Source: Cognataquiflexum rubidum (GTDB lineage Bacteria; Bacteroidota; Bacteroidia; Cytophagales; Cyclobacteriaceae). From it: a stretch of DNA of 64,000 bases. The stretch is from positions 62,001 to 126,000 of the forward strand of contig NZ_JAKZAL010000016.1 in assembly GCF_022538115.1 (NCBI RefSeq), given 5' to 3'. Below, piece by piece: positions 16,757 to 25,955 of the stretch; the first letter of the stretch is position 1, and each line of letters begins with the position of its first letter. A program made the translations under genes and the position numbers. A model generated the notes under the pieces. It was given only the letters and a program-made list of their open reading frames with translations. It was not told where the DNA came from and searched no databases.

Positions 16757-18436
16757 TTAATTCTGATCTGTCGTTACTGAATAGGGTAAATTATTTTTTT
16801 TTAATTGGGCGATTGCATATCTGGCGAGAAAAACGCCTAGTCCAATAATGAGCGCCCCGATAATGATGAGATAAATGGATGAACTGCCTCCCCAAATTGA
16901 AAGAACACAAAACATGAGGCCTATAGCAATGAAAGAATATCCCAAAACTTTGATTCCAAATTCGTTTTGGCCACTTTCGTCTATTGTTTCCGGGGTTTTA
17001 CCGGTTTGGGGTTCAGCCTCGGCAGGGTGCTTGATTGCCCTAGCGCCAAAGATTTCATAAAGCAACAGGAGGGTAAATGGTATGCCAACTCCCAGAATGA
17101 GTTCTTCTGTCCTGTTCAGAGCAAAATTAAAGGCTTTAGGACTGATGAATTTGAAGAAAATATTGATGACCAAGCTGATAGCGGTAACACCCAGGATTGA
17201 TTTTCCTGTTTGTTTTTTGGAAAATAGGGCCCAAATCGCAGGTCCATATAATGCACCGCCGGTGATGGCGGCTATGCTCAATACTACCTCTACTATTCCG
17301 CCGGCCATTGGCACCATAAATGCAACTAGAATGGTCCCGATTCCAAATAGAATTGTCGCCCACCTTGCTACCTTCATCAGGGTTTTATCTGATGAATTTG
17401 GCCTAAGTGGTTTGAAAACATCATTGGTCAAAACTGCTGCGGCCAAATTGAGTGAGGTATTTACAGAACTCGCCGTAGCAAATATCATCCCACCGAGCAT
17501 CAGTCCCAAAATCCCCACAGGAAGAACCTGCTTGCAGATCATGAGGTAGGCACCTTCGGCTTCCAAGCCCTGCAAATCAGGATTTAGTACCCTGTAAATC
17601 ATAGGGGGGAGCATCCAAATTAAGGGGCTTATCAGGTACAAAGCCCCAAATAAATAACCAACTTTGCTGGAGGATTTGCTATCCTTGACAGAAGTGTACC
17701 GCTGTACATAAGCCCAGTTTCCCCCGATAAAGACAATGTTGTAAAACATAAATGCGATGATAAATGCATAGGTGTATTCTCCACTAAAAATATCAAAAAA
17801 CTGATCCGGTGCTTGATTGATGAAATTATTCAATCCGTCCACTTCTTTGATAGACAGCGGGATCACCAACAATACCGCAGCTGTCAATATCACAAACTGC
17901 AACACGTCTGTCACTACTACTGCCCATAATCCTCCAACGGCTGTATACACCATGATCATTCCTCCAAGCAAAAGAATGGCATAATTGATATCAAAACCCG
18001 TCGTCACGTTCAGGATCTTGGCAACAGGATAGAGAAACGCACCAGTGTATCCAAGGGAGAGGAAAAGGAATATATACGTGTAGTATTGCTGGATTCTCTT
18101 CCCAAACCTGTTGGTCAAAAACTCAGCAACAGTCAGTGCTTTGGAATTCCACCACCTTGGGGCAATGAAATACCCGATTACAAATCCCGCAATGCACATG
18201 GCCATCTGAATGGTAATTGCAACAAGACCATGCTTGTAGGCAATGGAACCCCAAACCACAAAAGTACCCGCTGAAAAAAAACTCATAAAGAGAGAAAGTC
18301 CATTCATGGACCATGGGACAGATCCTCCTGCAGCAAAGAAGGACTTCATGTTGGTTCCTTTTTTGCCAAAGGAAAGTCCTGCTACCAAGATAATCAGTGA
18401 AAAGGTAATTATAGTAATGTAATCGAGATATTGCAT
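16757..18436 (-). CDS. Sodium:solute symporter (SSS family)
   Basis: A 559-residue membrane protein with about 13-14 hydrophobic segments, the expected number for the SSS (SGLT-like) family. Family features include the early GTFVVWGSIAYKHG segment, FLFLSLGYTGAFLYPVAKIL and the TAVGGLWAVVVTDVLQF segment at about residues 165-182. It lies between two FAD-dependent oxidoreductase genes with gaps of 3 and 51 bp. It probably brings a sugar or sugar acid across the inner membrane with sodium. The substrate is not given by sequence. Confidence 0.88.
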   Translation of the reverse strand: MQYLDYITIITFSLIILVAGLSFGKKGTNMKSFFAAGGSVPWSMNGLSLFMSFFSAGTFVVWGSIAYKHGLVAITIQMAMCIAGFVIGYFIAPRWWNSKALTVAEFLTNRFGKRIQQYYTYIFLFLSLGYTGAFLYPVAKILNVTTGFDINYAILLLGGMIMVYTAVGGLWAVVVTDVLQFVILTAAVLLVIPLSIKEVDGLNNFINQAPDQFFDIFSGEYTYAFIIAFMFYNIVFIGGNWAYVQRYTSVKDSKSSSKVGYLFGALYLISPLIWMLPPMIYRVLNPDLQGLEAEGAYLMICKQVLPVGILGLMLGGMIFATASSVNTSLNLAAAVLTNDVFKPLRPNSSDKTLMKVARWATILFGIGTILVAFMVPMAGGIVEVVLSIAAITGGALYGPAIWALFSKKQTGKSILGVTAISLVINIFFKFISPKAFNFALNRTEELILGVGIPFTLLLLYEIFGARAIKHPAEAEPQTGKTPETIDESGQNEFGIKVLGYSFIAIGLMFCVLSIWGGSSSIYLIIIGALIIGLGVFLARYAIAQLKKNNLPYSVTTDQN

Positions 18437-18487
18437 AGAGGTTTACTGAAATTTTAAAATAGGATTAAGGTCTGCTATGATGTGGTT

Positions 18488-20308
18488 TTAATTTTTGGAT
18501 GGTATGGTAAGCAAATCATTGCTGAGAGGAGATTGGATCAAAGTCATGTATTCCTTTAAGTGATTTTTATAAACATCTCTTGGGGTACAAGAATTTTTCT
18601 TACTGACATAGGCAGCATAACCCACGGCTTCACCCATCATGCCGCATGTCCTCATTACCCTTGTACTTCCAAAAGCAACATGTGTCGTGCTGATGTTTCT
18701 TCCTGCCATAAATAGGTTGTCGATGTTTCTGGAATAAAGGCATCGGTAAGGGATGGTATATGGCTGTACCCTTATATGTTCTGTTCCTGCAAAAAACTCT
18801 TCTCCCGGAAAGTATAGGGAGTTCTTTGCGTCTGGAAAATGCAGGTCAATGGTCCAGGTAGCAGTCACACTTCCATCAGGATACATGATGCCTTCTTGAA
18901 TATCCATTTGGGTGAGTATATGATCACCCATTAATCTTCTTGATTCTCTTTTTCCACCTATATAGGCCACCCAAGCCAATTCATGATTCCCATATTTGTC
19001 TTTTCTCTGATTTTTAAGATAGGACCAGTTTCCAAAAATCGCCCTCAGATTATGGTCTCTGATTTTTTCTGCTTCTGTAATTGTATTGAAATTCCCGAAA
19101 CCTGTTTCCCATTGCCAATCGGCCTTTTCATCATCGATATGGTATTCATCTGAGAACTGAATAGCCCATGGAGTTGGAGGGAAATCAGAAGGTTTTTCTT
19201 TTTCCAATGATGCCCATAGATTGGATGTGCCTAAGGTAAAATCATCTGATGTTTCTGAAGCCAATGATTCACCTGTTTCAGCTTGGCTTTCCCTGCCCAT
19301 TCTGAAATCGGCACCTGCCAAAAAGCCCAATGTTCCATCGCCTGTACAGTCTGAAAAATAGGTTCCGGTAAACCTAATTTCCTCATTGGTCCGAATATTT
19401 CTACCCAAAACAGCGACGATTTTATTCTTTTCCATTTCTACTTGGTAGACATGCGTATTCATAAACAGCTTGATATTCGGTTCGGCCTGTACTACTGCCA
19501 ACTTGCGTGCATCACCATACCTGTCGCCATCCCAATTTCCGTTTCCCGGGTCTCCATTGTCCAATTCACGTACTATTCTTCCTAATTTTGGGTAATGATT
19601 TTGATCCACCCGCCCCATTAAATGAACCCGGATCTCAGAACTGTTATTCCCTCCCAAAACGGGTCTATTTTGGATCAGTGCGACTTTCAATCCCATCCTT
19701 GAAGCAGAAATGGCAGCGGCTGTACCTGCGATGCCTCCACCAACGACTACCAAATCGAATTGACCTTCATTTATGGTATTTCTCTCCAATCCCAAGAGTT
19801 CTTTTCTAAAGTCCAATAACTTATCATGCTGATTGGGAGGAGTGTCTTCTTTTGAAGTTGAAAAGTAGATGGCATCAAACCTGCCATTAAAACCTGTTAA
19901 ATCTTGTACTTTCAAATTGACGGATTGGTTTTTAACCTCCACCTGTCCCCCATAGTACCAAGCCCATTCATCAGATCCGCTGCTGCCAAATTCATTTGCC
20001 AAAGGCACGTCATCTACAAGTACGTTGAATCTTCCTGGGCCTTTGGGAAATGGAGCCCAATCTTTGGTCCTGACCCAAATGTGATACTTCCCCGGTTTCT
20101 CAAAAGCTACTTTTGTTGAAGCATCCGCAACCTGTTTGCCCATCCCGTGAGCCATTAGATAGGAGGAGTAAATCACATCAAAAGATTGTTGATCGACAAC
20201 CCATCCACCTGTGTTGTCAAAAGACTCAGCTTCTACCAGCACTCTATCTTGGGCATGGCTCAATATTGCCGGAAGCAAAAGGATTATCAGGAATATGAAT
20301 TTTTTCAT
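18488..20308 (-). CDS. Secreted FAD-dependent oxidoreductase with N-terminal carbohydrate-binding-like domain
   Basis: A 606-residue protein with signal peptide MKKFIFLIILLLPAILSHAQ. Residues about 22-155 form a beta-sandwich-like module (RVLVEAESFDNTGGWVVDQ, YHIWVRTKDW, FNGRFDAIYF) resembling golvesin/CBM35-type domains. The FAD motif VVVGGGIAGTAAAISASRMG starts near residue 182, then VLGGNNSSEIRVH and, near the end, NLFMAGRNISTTHVAFGSTR. The catalytic half is clearly paralogous to the gene at 14456-16753. An exported FAD enzyme needs flavin outside the cytoplasm and an electron acceptor; the next gene upstream encodes a protein with a flavinylation motif (see 20335-21477). The redox substrate is unknown. 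Confidence 0.75.
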   Translation of the reverse strand: MKKFIFLIILLLPAILSHAQDRVLVEAESFDNTGGWVVDQQSFDVIYSSYLMAHGMGKQVADASTKVAFEKPGKYHIWVRTKDWAPFPKGPGRFNVLVDDVPLANEFGSSGSDEWAWYYGGQVEVKNQSVNLKVQDLTGFNGRFDAIYFSTSKEDTPPNQHDKLLDFRKELLGLERNTINEGQFDLVVVGGGIAGTAAAISASRMGLKVALIQNRPVLGGNNSSEIRVHLMGRVDQNHYPKLGRIVRELDNGDPGNGNWDGDRYGDARKLAVVQAEPNIKLFMNTHVYQVEMEKNKIVAVLGRNIRTNEEIRFTGTYFSDCTGDGTLGFLAGADFRMGRESQAETGESLASETSDDFTLGTSNLWASLEKEKPSDFPPTPWAIQFSDEYHIDDEKADWQWETGFGNFNTITEAEKIRDHNLRAIFGNWSYLKNQRKDKYGNHELAWVAYIGGKRESRRLMGDHILTQMDIQEGIMYPDGSVTATWTIDLHFPDAKNSLYFPGEEFFAGTEHIRVQPYTIPYRCLYSRNIDNLFMAGRNISTTHVAFGSTRVMRTCGMMGEAVGYAAYVSKKNSCTPRDVYKNHLKEYMTLIQSPLSNDLLTIPSKN

Positions 20309-20334
20309 AACAATGGTTTTTGGGTTAATGGACT

Positions 20335-21477
20335 TTATTTTAATGTTTTATCTTTTTCAGAAAAAGCAACCAATTCTCCTTTTATCTCAGGCGAAAGGTT
20401 TTTTTGATTTTTGAGAATCCCGAGGACTTCCATTTCCCATTTCGGTTGAAGGAGAAATTCGATTAAGATTTTTTGGCTGTTTGGATCCAGGTTTTTTTCT
20501 TCGGCCAATAAGCCAAAAATCAATTTCTTTTGTTCATCTCCTGTTTCAGGCAGGTGCTTAACAAGTACAGATGAGGTTCCCGGATTTACTTCTATCTGAC
20601 TGAGTTTTTTCAAAATGGATACTTGCAAAGGATAGGATCCATTCAAAAAACTTTCCATTAGCCTTTGTTGCTCATCCTTCTCATTGAAGACCTCAGGGGA
20701 AAGTACTTTCAGCAAATAATTGGCAGCAAAAACATTTTCCCCATCGAGGATGTCCAGCATTGGTTCTTTAAATTTCCCCTCCTTAATCTGACCACCGATC
20801 AAAGTATTATCAATGGCCCAATACTGATAATGGTGATTTGAGCTTTGCAAAAATTGAATCAAAAGACTATCGCTTATCAGGAGATTTTCAGTATGCTGTT
20901 TCAATTTTTCGCTGATATCACCATGTGCTATGTGCCAAAGCGTATAGCAGGAATACACTGCACCGGAAATGACTTCTCTCTGGATCGATTTGATGGTCGC
21001 ACCGGTAACGGCATCTACGCCGGTAGGATTTATGGTTTCAGTACTTGTGACGAGTTGATCTGCTCTGTAATTTTTTAAGATGGAATTCTCATTTGATAAA
21101 ATTTCCTCAAGCTTTTCGTACTCTTTCTTGTCAAATTCAGCGTGGTCTGATTTAGTTAAAACCCTTCCTTCAGAAAGTTCATATTTCTCATAATTCCCTA
21201 AAAGATCCCATCTGTAATTTATAAAAACAGGATAACATGTTCGGCTGTAACAAACAGGCGTGAAAATCTCGCCATAGTAATGATCGGGCTGATTACCTGG
21301 ATCAGACACAAGCCATATTTCGTATCGGATCGAATCTGTCTCTACTTTAAAGATTGATTCCTTTTGAAAATTTGATTCATCTCTTTTCTGTTTTGGTACC
21401 AAACCTAAAACTGCATCCATCCCAATCGAAAGAATGATAAGATGAATAAGGGAGATATGGGATTGGTTCAAAGCCAT
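20335..21477 (-). CDS. Exported protein with FMN-binding (flavinylation) motif and helical repeats
   Basis: About 380 residues from ATG 21477, which leaves 22 bp after the GH2 stop; an earlier start would overlap that gene and lose the N-terminal hydrophobic stretch (ISLIHLIILSIGM). Residues 155-161 read DAVTGAT, which fits the D-x-x-[ST]-G-A-T motif where ApbE attaches FMN to the final Thr. A CYSRTC pair (Cys76, Cys81) precedes it. The C-terminal 180 residues are helical and look like HEAT-type repeats (LQVSILKKLSQIEV, PEIKGELVAF). The overall family has no name that I know. Adjacent to an exported FAD oxidoreductase (26 bp gap), so it may carry electrons for it. Flavinylation is inferred from motif only. 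Confidence 0.55.
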   Translation of the reverse strand: MALNQSHISLIHLIILSIGMDAVLGLVPKQKRDESNFQKESIFKVETDSIRYEIWLVSDPGNQPDHYYGEIFTPVCYSRTCYPVFINYRWDLLGNYEKYELSEGRVLTKSDHAEFDKKEYEKLEEILSNENSILKNYRADQLVTSTETINPTGVDAVTGATIKSIQREVISGAVYSCYTLWHIAHGDISEKLKQHTENLLISDSLLIQFLQSSNHHYQYWAIDNTLIGGQIKEGKFKEPMLDILDGENVFAANYLLKVLSPEVFNEKDEQQRLMESFLNGSYPLQVSILKKLSQIEVNPGTSSVLVKHLPETGDEQKKLIFGLLAEEKNLDPNSQKILIEFLLQPKWEMEVLGILKNQKNLSPEIKGELVAFSEKDKTLK

Positions 21478-21499
21478 TTTATATGCTAGACAGGTATTT

Positions 21500-24343
21500 T
21501 TATTTTTGAATTGCTGCTGAATAATCTGATTTTCCTCCAAGGGTAATGGTAGAAATCCTGAACTCGTAATCTGATTTAGGATTTAACCCTTCTATCAAAA
21601 CATATTCTGCGAGGGATTTGGATATACTTACCCTTGACCACACAGCATCCTTTTTACTGACATCTCTGTACTCCAAGTCATAGCCAATTGCTTTGGCAAC
21701 TGGGTCGAAATGAACCAAAGCTTCCCCTTTTTGTCGGGTAACTCCGTTGATTTTTGGAGCTTTGGGTTTTGGGATTTGATCAAAAGGGACATCATAAATA
21801 GTGGACCAATCACTGTAAAAATTATTATCCTTTACCCTTTGAATCTGGAAATGGTAAGGTAGTTCGGCATTGTCAATTGGAATGAAAATCAAGCCGGGAT
21901 TGGTAGTGGTGATGGTTTTGCTGTTTTTCTCCAGGTACTTTTCTTTGGCATATCTCACCCGGAATTGGAAATCATCTGCTTCGGTGGCATATCCGACAAA
22001 GAATCCATTCTTGGTAGCTTCGATATGCCGGATGGCCGGCGGGATGATTTTTTTAGGGTCGATTTCAATGGTGTGTTTTAAAATGAGGGTTTTTCCTGCC
22101 GAGTTGACTGCAAAAACTTCCAATTCATAAGGTGTGGAGAATTCCAAGTCTGCTATATCAAGAAAATTTTCAAAGGTCGGACCGATCTCTATTTCCCCAT
22201 TGCCAATTTTTACTTTGGCAGCATGAAAGTCAGCTGTGGGATTTTCATCAAGGAAAACCCTTATGGTGGCAGACTTTGGCCGGATGTCATTTTGAAGTTT
22301 TCTTCCTCCAAATATTCCGATAGGAGGAATTATTTTTGGAGTTTTAAAATAAACCGAAGCATCTACCACATTATCATTCTGAGGAGTCAAAAGAACAACT
22401 TCCAGTTTATGTCCCTCACCTGATTTCCAATCGATTCTTCTTTTAAGTGTCGGTGATCCGGGGATAATTTCGGGCAGATTTTCCCATCCTGACTCCTGAA
22501 TTTCCCCTTCAATATCCATGATGCGCCATAAAAGGCGGTAATTTCTCAGCGCAAAGGAGGGAAGGTCTAGGAAATCTCTAGGGATGATTGAAATTTCTGC
22601 ACCTCTATCGGAGATACTTGACACGGTGAGGTTTTTTACAGGAGCATGCTCCTTTCTGATGCTGTAATATGCCCTTTTCTTTCGTCGATATACATCTACG
22701 ACACCCCAGGATCTGTTTTCGGAAAATTCTTTTGTGCCATTATAGTTACTCCTGTAATCGTTGAAAGTCCAAAGGGAGGCGCCAATCAAATAGTCTAAAT
22801 TCCTCAGTGGATCAATCAATGATTTGGCATCAAAATCTGAATTTAGGTCTTCCCCAAATTGTGCGATCCCATATTCTGAATAGAAGAGGATTTTATTAGG
22901 GAAATTATTGTGTTGGGTTTCCGTTACCGGAAGGAGATTTGATCCATATTTATTGATCAGACCTAGATCTGAATGTACCAAAAAATCATTTGGCCTCTGT
23001 GCAGTGTGTGAAACCGCAGTCGCCAGCCTTGTTGAATCCAAAGATTTGGCAAGGTCAATTGCCTGCTGCACATATTTGTATGTTTCAGGGTAATCACCGA
23101 TTTCATTTCCCACATTCCAACCGATGATGCAGGGGTGGTTATATTGTGAATCAATTAACCTGATAAGCCATTCTCTTGAGACTTTGCTGTTCGGATCAGC
23201 CAAGGGATCGAAACCCCAAAGAGGGATTTCCGAAAAAGTCATAATTCCTCTTTCATCCATGTAGTCCAATGCTTCCTTTGGCAAAGGAAGATGGGAAAGT
23301 CTAGCCAAGTTTCCTCCGGCTTCTTTCATGAGATCGATATCTTCCTTGATTCTCCAAAGAGGCAGGGTATTGCCCGTAGTCCTGTCATCAGGTACCAGAT
23401 TGAATCCCATCGCCCTTATGGATTCTCCATTGAGCAAAAGTTGTTTTTTGGATTCATCCAATTCTACTGTCCTCAAACCAAATCTTTGAACCCCAGCCGG
23501 AATATCAGAATCATTGAAAATGACTTCAGAATGGTATAGATGCGGTGAATCAAAGTGCCAAGCTTTCACTTGTTTGCCGTCTAATTTTGTGGACAGTAGG
23601 ATTTCATTTTCACTGTTAGCCTGTGTTTGGTGGACAAATGGAATCTTCTTGATGAGAACACCTTCTTTTTTGATCTGGATTTCTCCCTTGACATCACTGT
23701 TTTTGGCCGTATGATTTTTAAATTTCAGTCTGTAATGAACAGTGGCTGAATTTTTTCTGTAATCATAAATCGGGGTGACATAATATCCTGTCAACCTGAT
23801 TCCATCAGACCCTGACAAGTGAACAGGTCTCCGTATTCCACCCCAATTCCAAATGGCTCCGGTTTTTTTGGTATTATCTACTAACAAAGTGACATTATTG
23901 ACTTGACCAGGTTGGAGAAAAGGAGTAAGATCAAATTCAAACGGCAAAAAACCACTGTCATTTATTCCAATCATTTTTCCGTTGACCCATACTGTAGCAT
24001 CGTGGGAAACAGCTTCAAAATGGATTTTGATGTTTTTGTTTTTCCAGTCAGAGGGTAATTCAAAAGTTTTTTGATACCAAGCTTTTCCGGTATAATGGGC
24101 ATATTCATTTCTTAAGTCCCAATTGCCGGGAACTTCCATTTTATCCCAAGCCCCATTATTTGAATCTTGGAGTTGATACCATTGATTTTCAAGCCCTGAA
24201 TTGTGAGGATCAATCTTGAATGACCAAGTGCCATTCAAATCCAAAAATGAATCAATCTTCTTAATTTGGCTAAAAGCAAAATTGGAAGAACAGTAGAGAG
24301 ATATAAGAACAAGAAGAAATAAATTGAAAAGGTTGGCTTTCAT
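21500..24343 (-). CDS. Secreted GH2 beta-galactosidase-like enzyme with C-terminal Fn3-type domains
   Basis: A 947-residue protein with a signal peptide ending at about NFAFSQ. The N-terminal jelly roll is clear (LNGTWSFKIDP, WYQKTFELP, VWVNGKMIG, WNWGGIRRPVHL). It is followed by an immunoglobulin-like domain and a TIM barrel. The barrel holds HPCIIGWNVGNEIG with the catalytic acid in NE, and ILFYSEYG with the likely nucleophile in SEYG. After about residue 590 are several beta domains; the last two look like fibronectin type III (PPAIRHIEATKNGFFVGYAT, then PKAPKINGVTRQKGEALVHF). It probably removes terminal beta-linked galactose or a related sugar in the periplasm or at the surface. Confidence 0.88.
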   Translation of the reverse strand: MKANLFNLFLLVLISLYCSSNFAFSQIKKIDSFLDLNGTWSFKIDPHNSGLENQWYQLQDSNNGAWDKMEVPGNWDLRNEYAHYTGKAWYQKTFELPSDWKNKNIKIHFEAVSHDATVWVNGKMIGINDSGFLPFEFDLTPFLQPGQVNNVTLLVDNTKKTGAIWNWGGIRRPVHLSGSDGIRLTGYYVTPIYDYRKNSATVHYRLKFKNHTAKNSDVKGEIQIKKEGVLIKKIPFVHQTQANSENEILLSTKLDGKQVKAWHFDSPHLYHSEVIFNDSDIPAGVQRFGLRTVELDESKKQLLLNGESIRAMGFNLVPDDRTTGNTLPLWRIKEDIDLMKEAGGNLARLSHLPLPKEALDYMDERGIMTFSEIPLWGFDPLADPNSKVSREWLIRLIDSQYNHPCIIGWNVGNEIGDYPETYKYVQQAIDLAKSLDSTRLATAVSHTAQRPNDFLVHSDLGLINKYGSNLLPVTETQHNNFPNKILFYSEYGIAQFGEDLNSDFDAKSLIDPLRNLDYLIGASLWTFNDYRSNYNGTKEFSENRSWGVVDVYRRKKRAYYSIRKEHAPVKNLTVSSISDRGAEISIIPRDFLDLPSFALRNYRLLWRIMDIEGEIQESGWENLPEIIPGSPTLKRRIDWKSGEGHKLEVVLLTPQNDNVVDASVYFKTPKIIPPIGIFGGRKLQNDIRPKSATIRVFLDENPTADFHAAKVKIGNGEIEIGPTFENFLDIADLEFSTPYELEVFAVNSAGKTLILKHTIEIDPKKIIPPAIRHIEATKNGFFVGYATEADDFQFRVRYAKEKYLEKNSKTITTTNPGLIFIPIDNAELPYHFQIQRVKDNNFYSDWSTIYDVPFDQIPKPKAPKINGVTRQKGEALVHFDPVAKAIGYDLEYRDVSKKDAVWSRVSISKSLAEYVLIEGLNPKSDYEFRISTITLGGKSDYSAAIQK

Positions 24344-24394
24344 TTTTGGGCTTTTAGCTTTTTTAGGTCTAAGTTATAAAACCGAACTTAGGTA

Positions 24395-24443
24395 AATCCC
24401 CAATAGGGGTTAAATCGGAGATGGGAAACCCATCTCCGATTTA
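24395..24443. promoter_or_regulatory. Two hairpins between susD and the GH2 gene
   Basis: The main stem has 15 perfectly paired bases, TAAATCGGAGATGGG at 24411-24425 and its complement at 24429-24443, with a 3-base loop. A smaller CCCC-AATA-GGGG stem lies at 24398-24409. On the minus strand they follow the susD stop by 14 bases. There is no long T-run, so partial termination or mRNA end protection is more likely than full termination. Such an element would give SusCD higher expression than the downstream enzymes. Confidence 0.6.
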
Positions 24444-24456
24444 ATATAATGAATAA

Positions 24457-25944
24457 TTAATTCCAATCAGGGTTTTGTTCCAAGTTTGGATTGGCCATAA
24501 CCTCATCCAATGGAATTGGGAAAAATCGGTGCTTTGGTTGGGGTGTTCTAGTTGGAAACACATTATTTGTTGCCAATGGAACCAAAGTCAAAAATTTTCC
24601 GGTCCTGGTAAGGTCATACCATCTGTCAGCCTCAGCAAACAATTCCCAGGATCTTTCCTGAATGACAGCATCTACAAATTGGGTGACAGACAAGCCGGGA
24701 GTTAAATCTCCGAGCTTTGCCCTTCTTCTCACTGTGTTGATGTAATTGTAAGCTTTTGTAGTAGCTCCGTTAGCAGCCAAAGCTTCAGCTTCAGCCGCGA
24801 TAAGATATACATCGGCCATCCTTATTATAGTCAAATTGGTTTCATAGGCTCCTCCGATAGAATTTGGATCCCGGAATTTTCTGACCAGTACGCCTTCAGT
24901 CGTAATAGGAGTGATGCTTGCCTGAGGCACTACCACGCCACTTCTATTGATGTAAGAGGTTGCTAGAAGTTTTCTCCTGTCATCTGCCGGATCGAAAGAA
25001 TTATAAAATTTTTGGTAGGCAAATGCAGATCCGAATGAAGCGTTTCCGTATTCTACCCCAGCACTATTTGGGGGTCCAAAAAGAGAATGAACCTGGCTTG
25101 TTCTACCCGGAACAGCCCTTATGCTCTCAAATGACCATATGTTTTCAGCTCTTGCCAAAGTCTCTTTAGTCGCATCAAATACATCTTCAATGTTGTCCAA
25201 TAGCCTGTAAGTTCCTGCATTAATTACTGACTCAGCCATCTGTAAGGACTTGGGGTAATCCTTATTATACAAAGCTGCTTTGGCATAAAGTGCCATGACA
25301 GCTTCTTTGGAAGGTCTCCCAAATTGAGGGACTTGTTGACTGAATGAGGGCAAAGCCAACATAGCAGCATCTAGGTCAGAATATATTTGAGCATAGACTT
25401 CAGGTATTGTGCTTTTTCCATTATAAACTTCGGCTTCACTTGTACTTGGTTTTGTTTTAATTATAACCTCACCAAAATTTTTGGTCAACATCCAATGATA
25501 AAAAGCACGGAGAAAATATGCCTCACCCAAAATGGCTGTTTTTCTTGCTTCATTCATGGTGATATCAGGAACTTTGAGAAGTACCCAATTCGCCCTTTCA
25601 ATCCCTGTGTAGCATGATCTCCACACTTGAACAGGAGATTCGAATTCTCTGGAGAAGCTTTTCTGGGAAGAGAAATTTGGATCATAGGTAAACAAGGTGT
25701 AGGTATCTCTGGCAACGACCGGTCTTGGATAAATCTGGTCAGTGCTGAAATCTACTGCATGGGCTGCCGCGCTGTACATGGTGGCAATGGGATCATAGGC
25801 AGAAATAAGAGCCGTCTCTGCATCGCCGGGAGTTTTAAAGAAGTTTTCGGTGGTGATATTGGAAAAAACTTCCTCTTCAAGCTCACAAGAAATCAAACCG
25901 ATTCCAATGAGTGAAATAAAGATATGGATTATGAATTTTTTCAT
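24457..25944 (-). CDS. SusD/RagB-like surface glycan-binding lipoprotein
   Basis: A 495-residue lipoprotein (lipobox LISC, Cys at residue 20). The N-terminal EEVFSNITTENFFKTPGDAE segment, the TPR-like helices around ARKTAILGEAYFLRAFYHWM, the LIRMADVYLIAAEAEALA-type helix and the C-terminal HRFFPIPLDEVMANPNLEQNP motif are typical of the SusD/RagB family. It binds oligosaccharide at the cell surface and forms the lid on the SusC channel. It follows susC by 11 bp, giving the standard susCD pair. Confidence 0.95.
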   Translation of the reverse strand: MKKFIIHIFISLIGIGLISCELEEEVFSNITTENFFKTPGDAETALISAYDPIATMYSAAAHAVDFSTDQIYPRPVVARDTYTLFTYDPNFSSQKSFSREFESPVQVWRSCYTGIERANWVLLKVPDITMNEARKTAILGEAYFLRAFYHWMLTKNFGEVIIKTKPSTSEAEVYNGKSTIPEVYAQIYSDLDAAMLALPSFSQQVPQFGRPSKEAVMALYAKAALYNKDYPKSLQMAESVINAGTYRLLDNIEDVFDATKETLARAENIWSFESIRAVPGRTSQVHSLFGPPNSAGVEYGNASFGSAFAYQKFYNSFDPADDRRKLLATSYINRSGVVVPQASITPITTEGVLVRKFRDPNSIGGAYETNLTIIRMADVYLIAAEAEALAANGATTKAYNYINTVRRRAKLGDLTPGLSVTQFVDAVIQERSWELFAEADRWYDLTRTGKFLTLVPLATNNVFPTRTPQPKHRFFPIPLDEVMANPNLEQNPDWN

Positions 25945-25955
25945 TGTCGTGTGAT

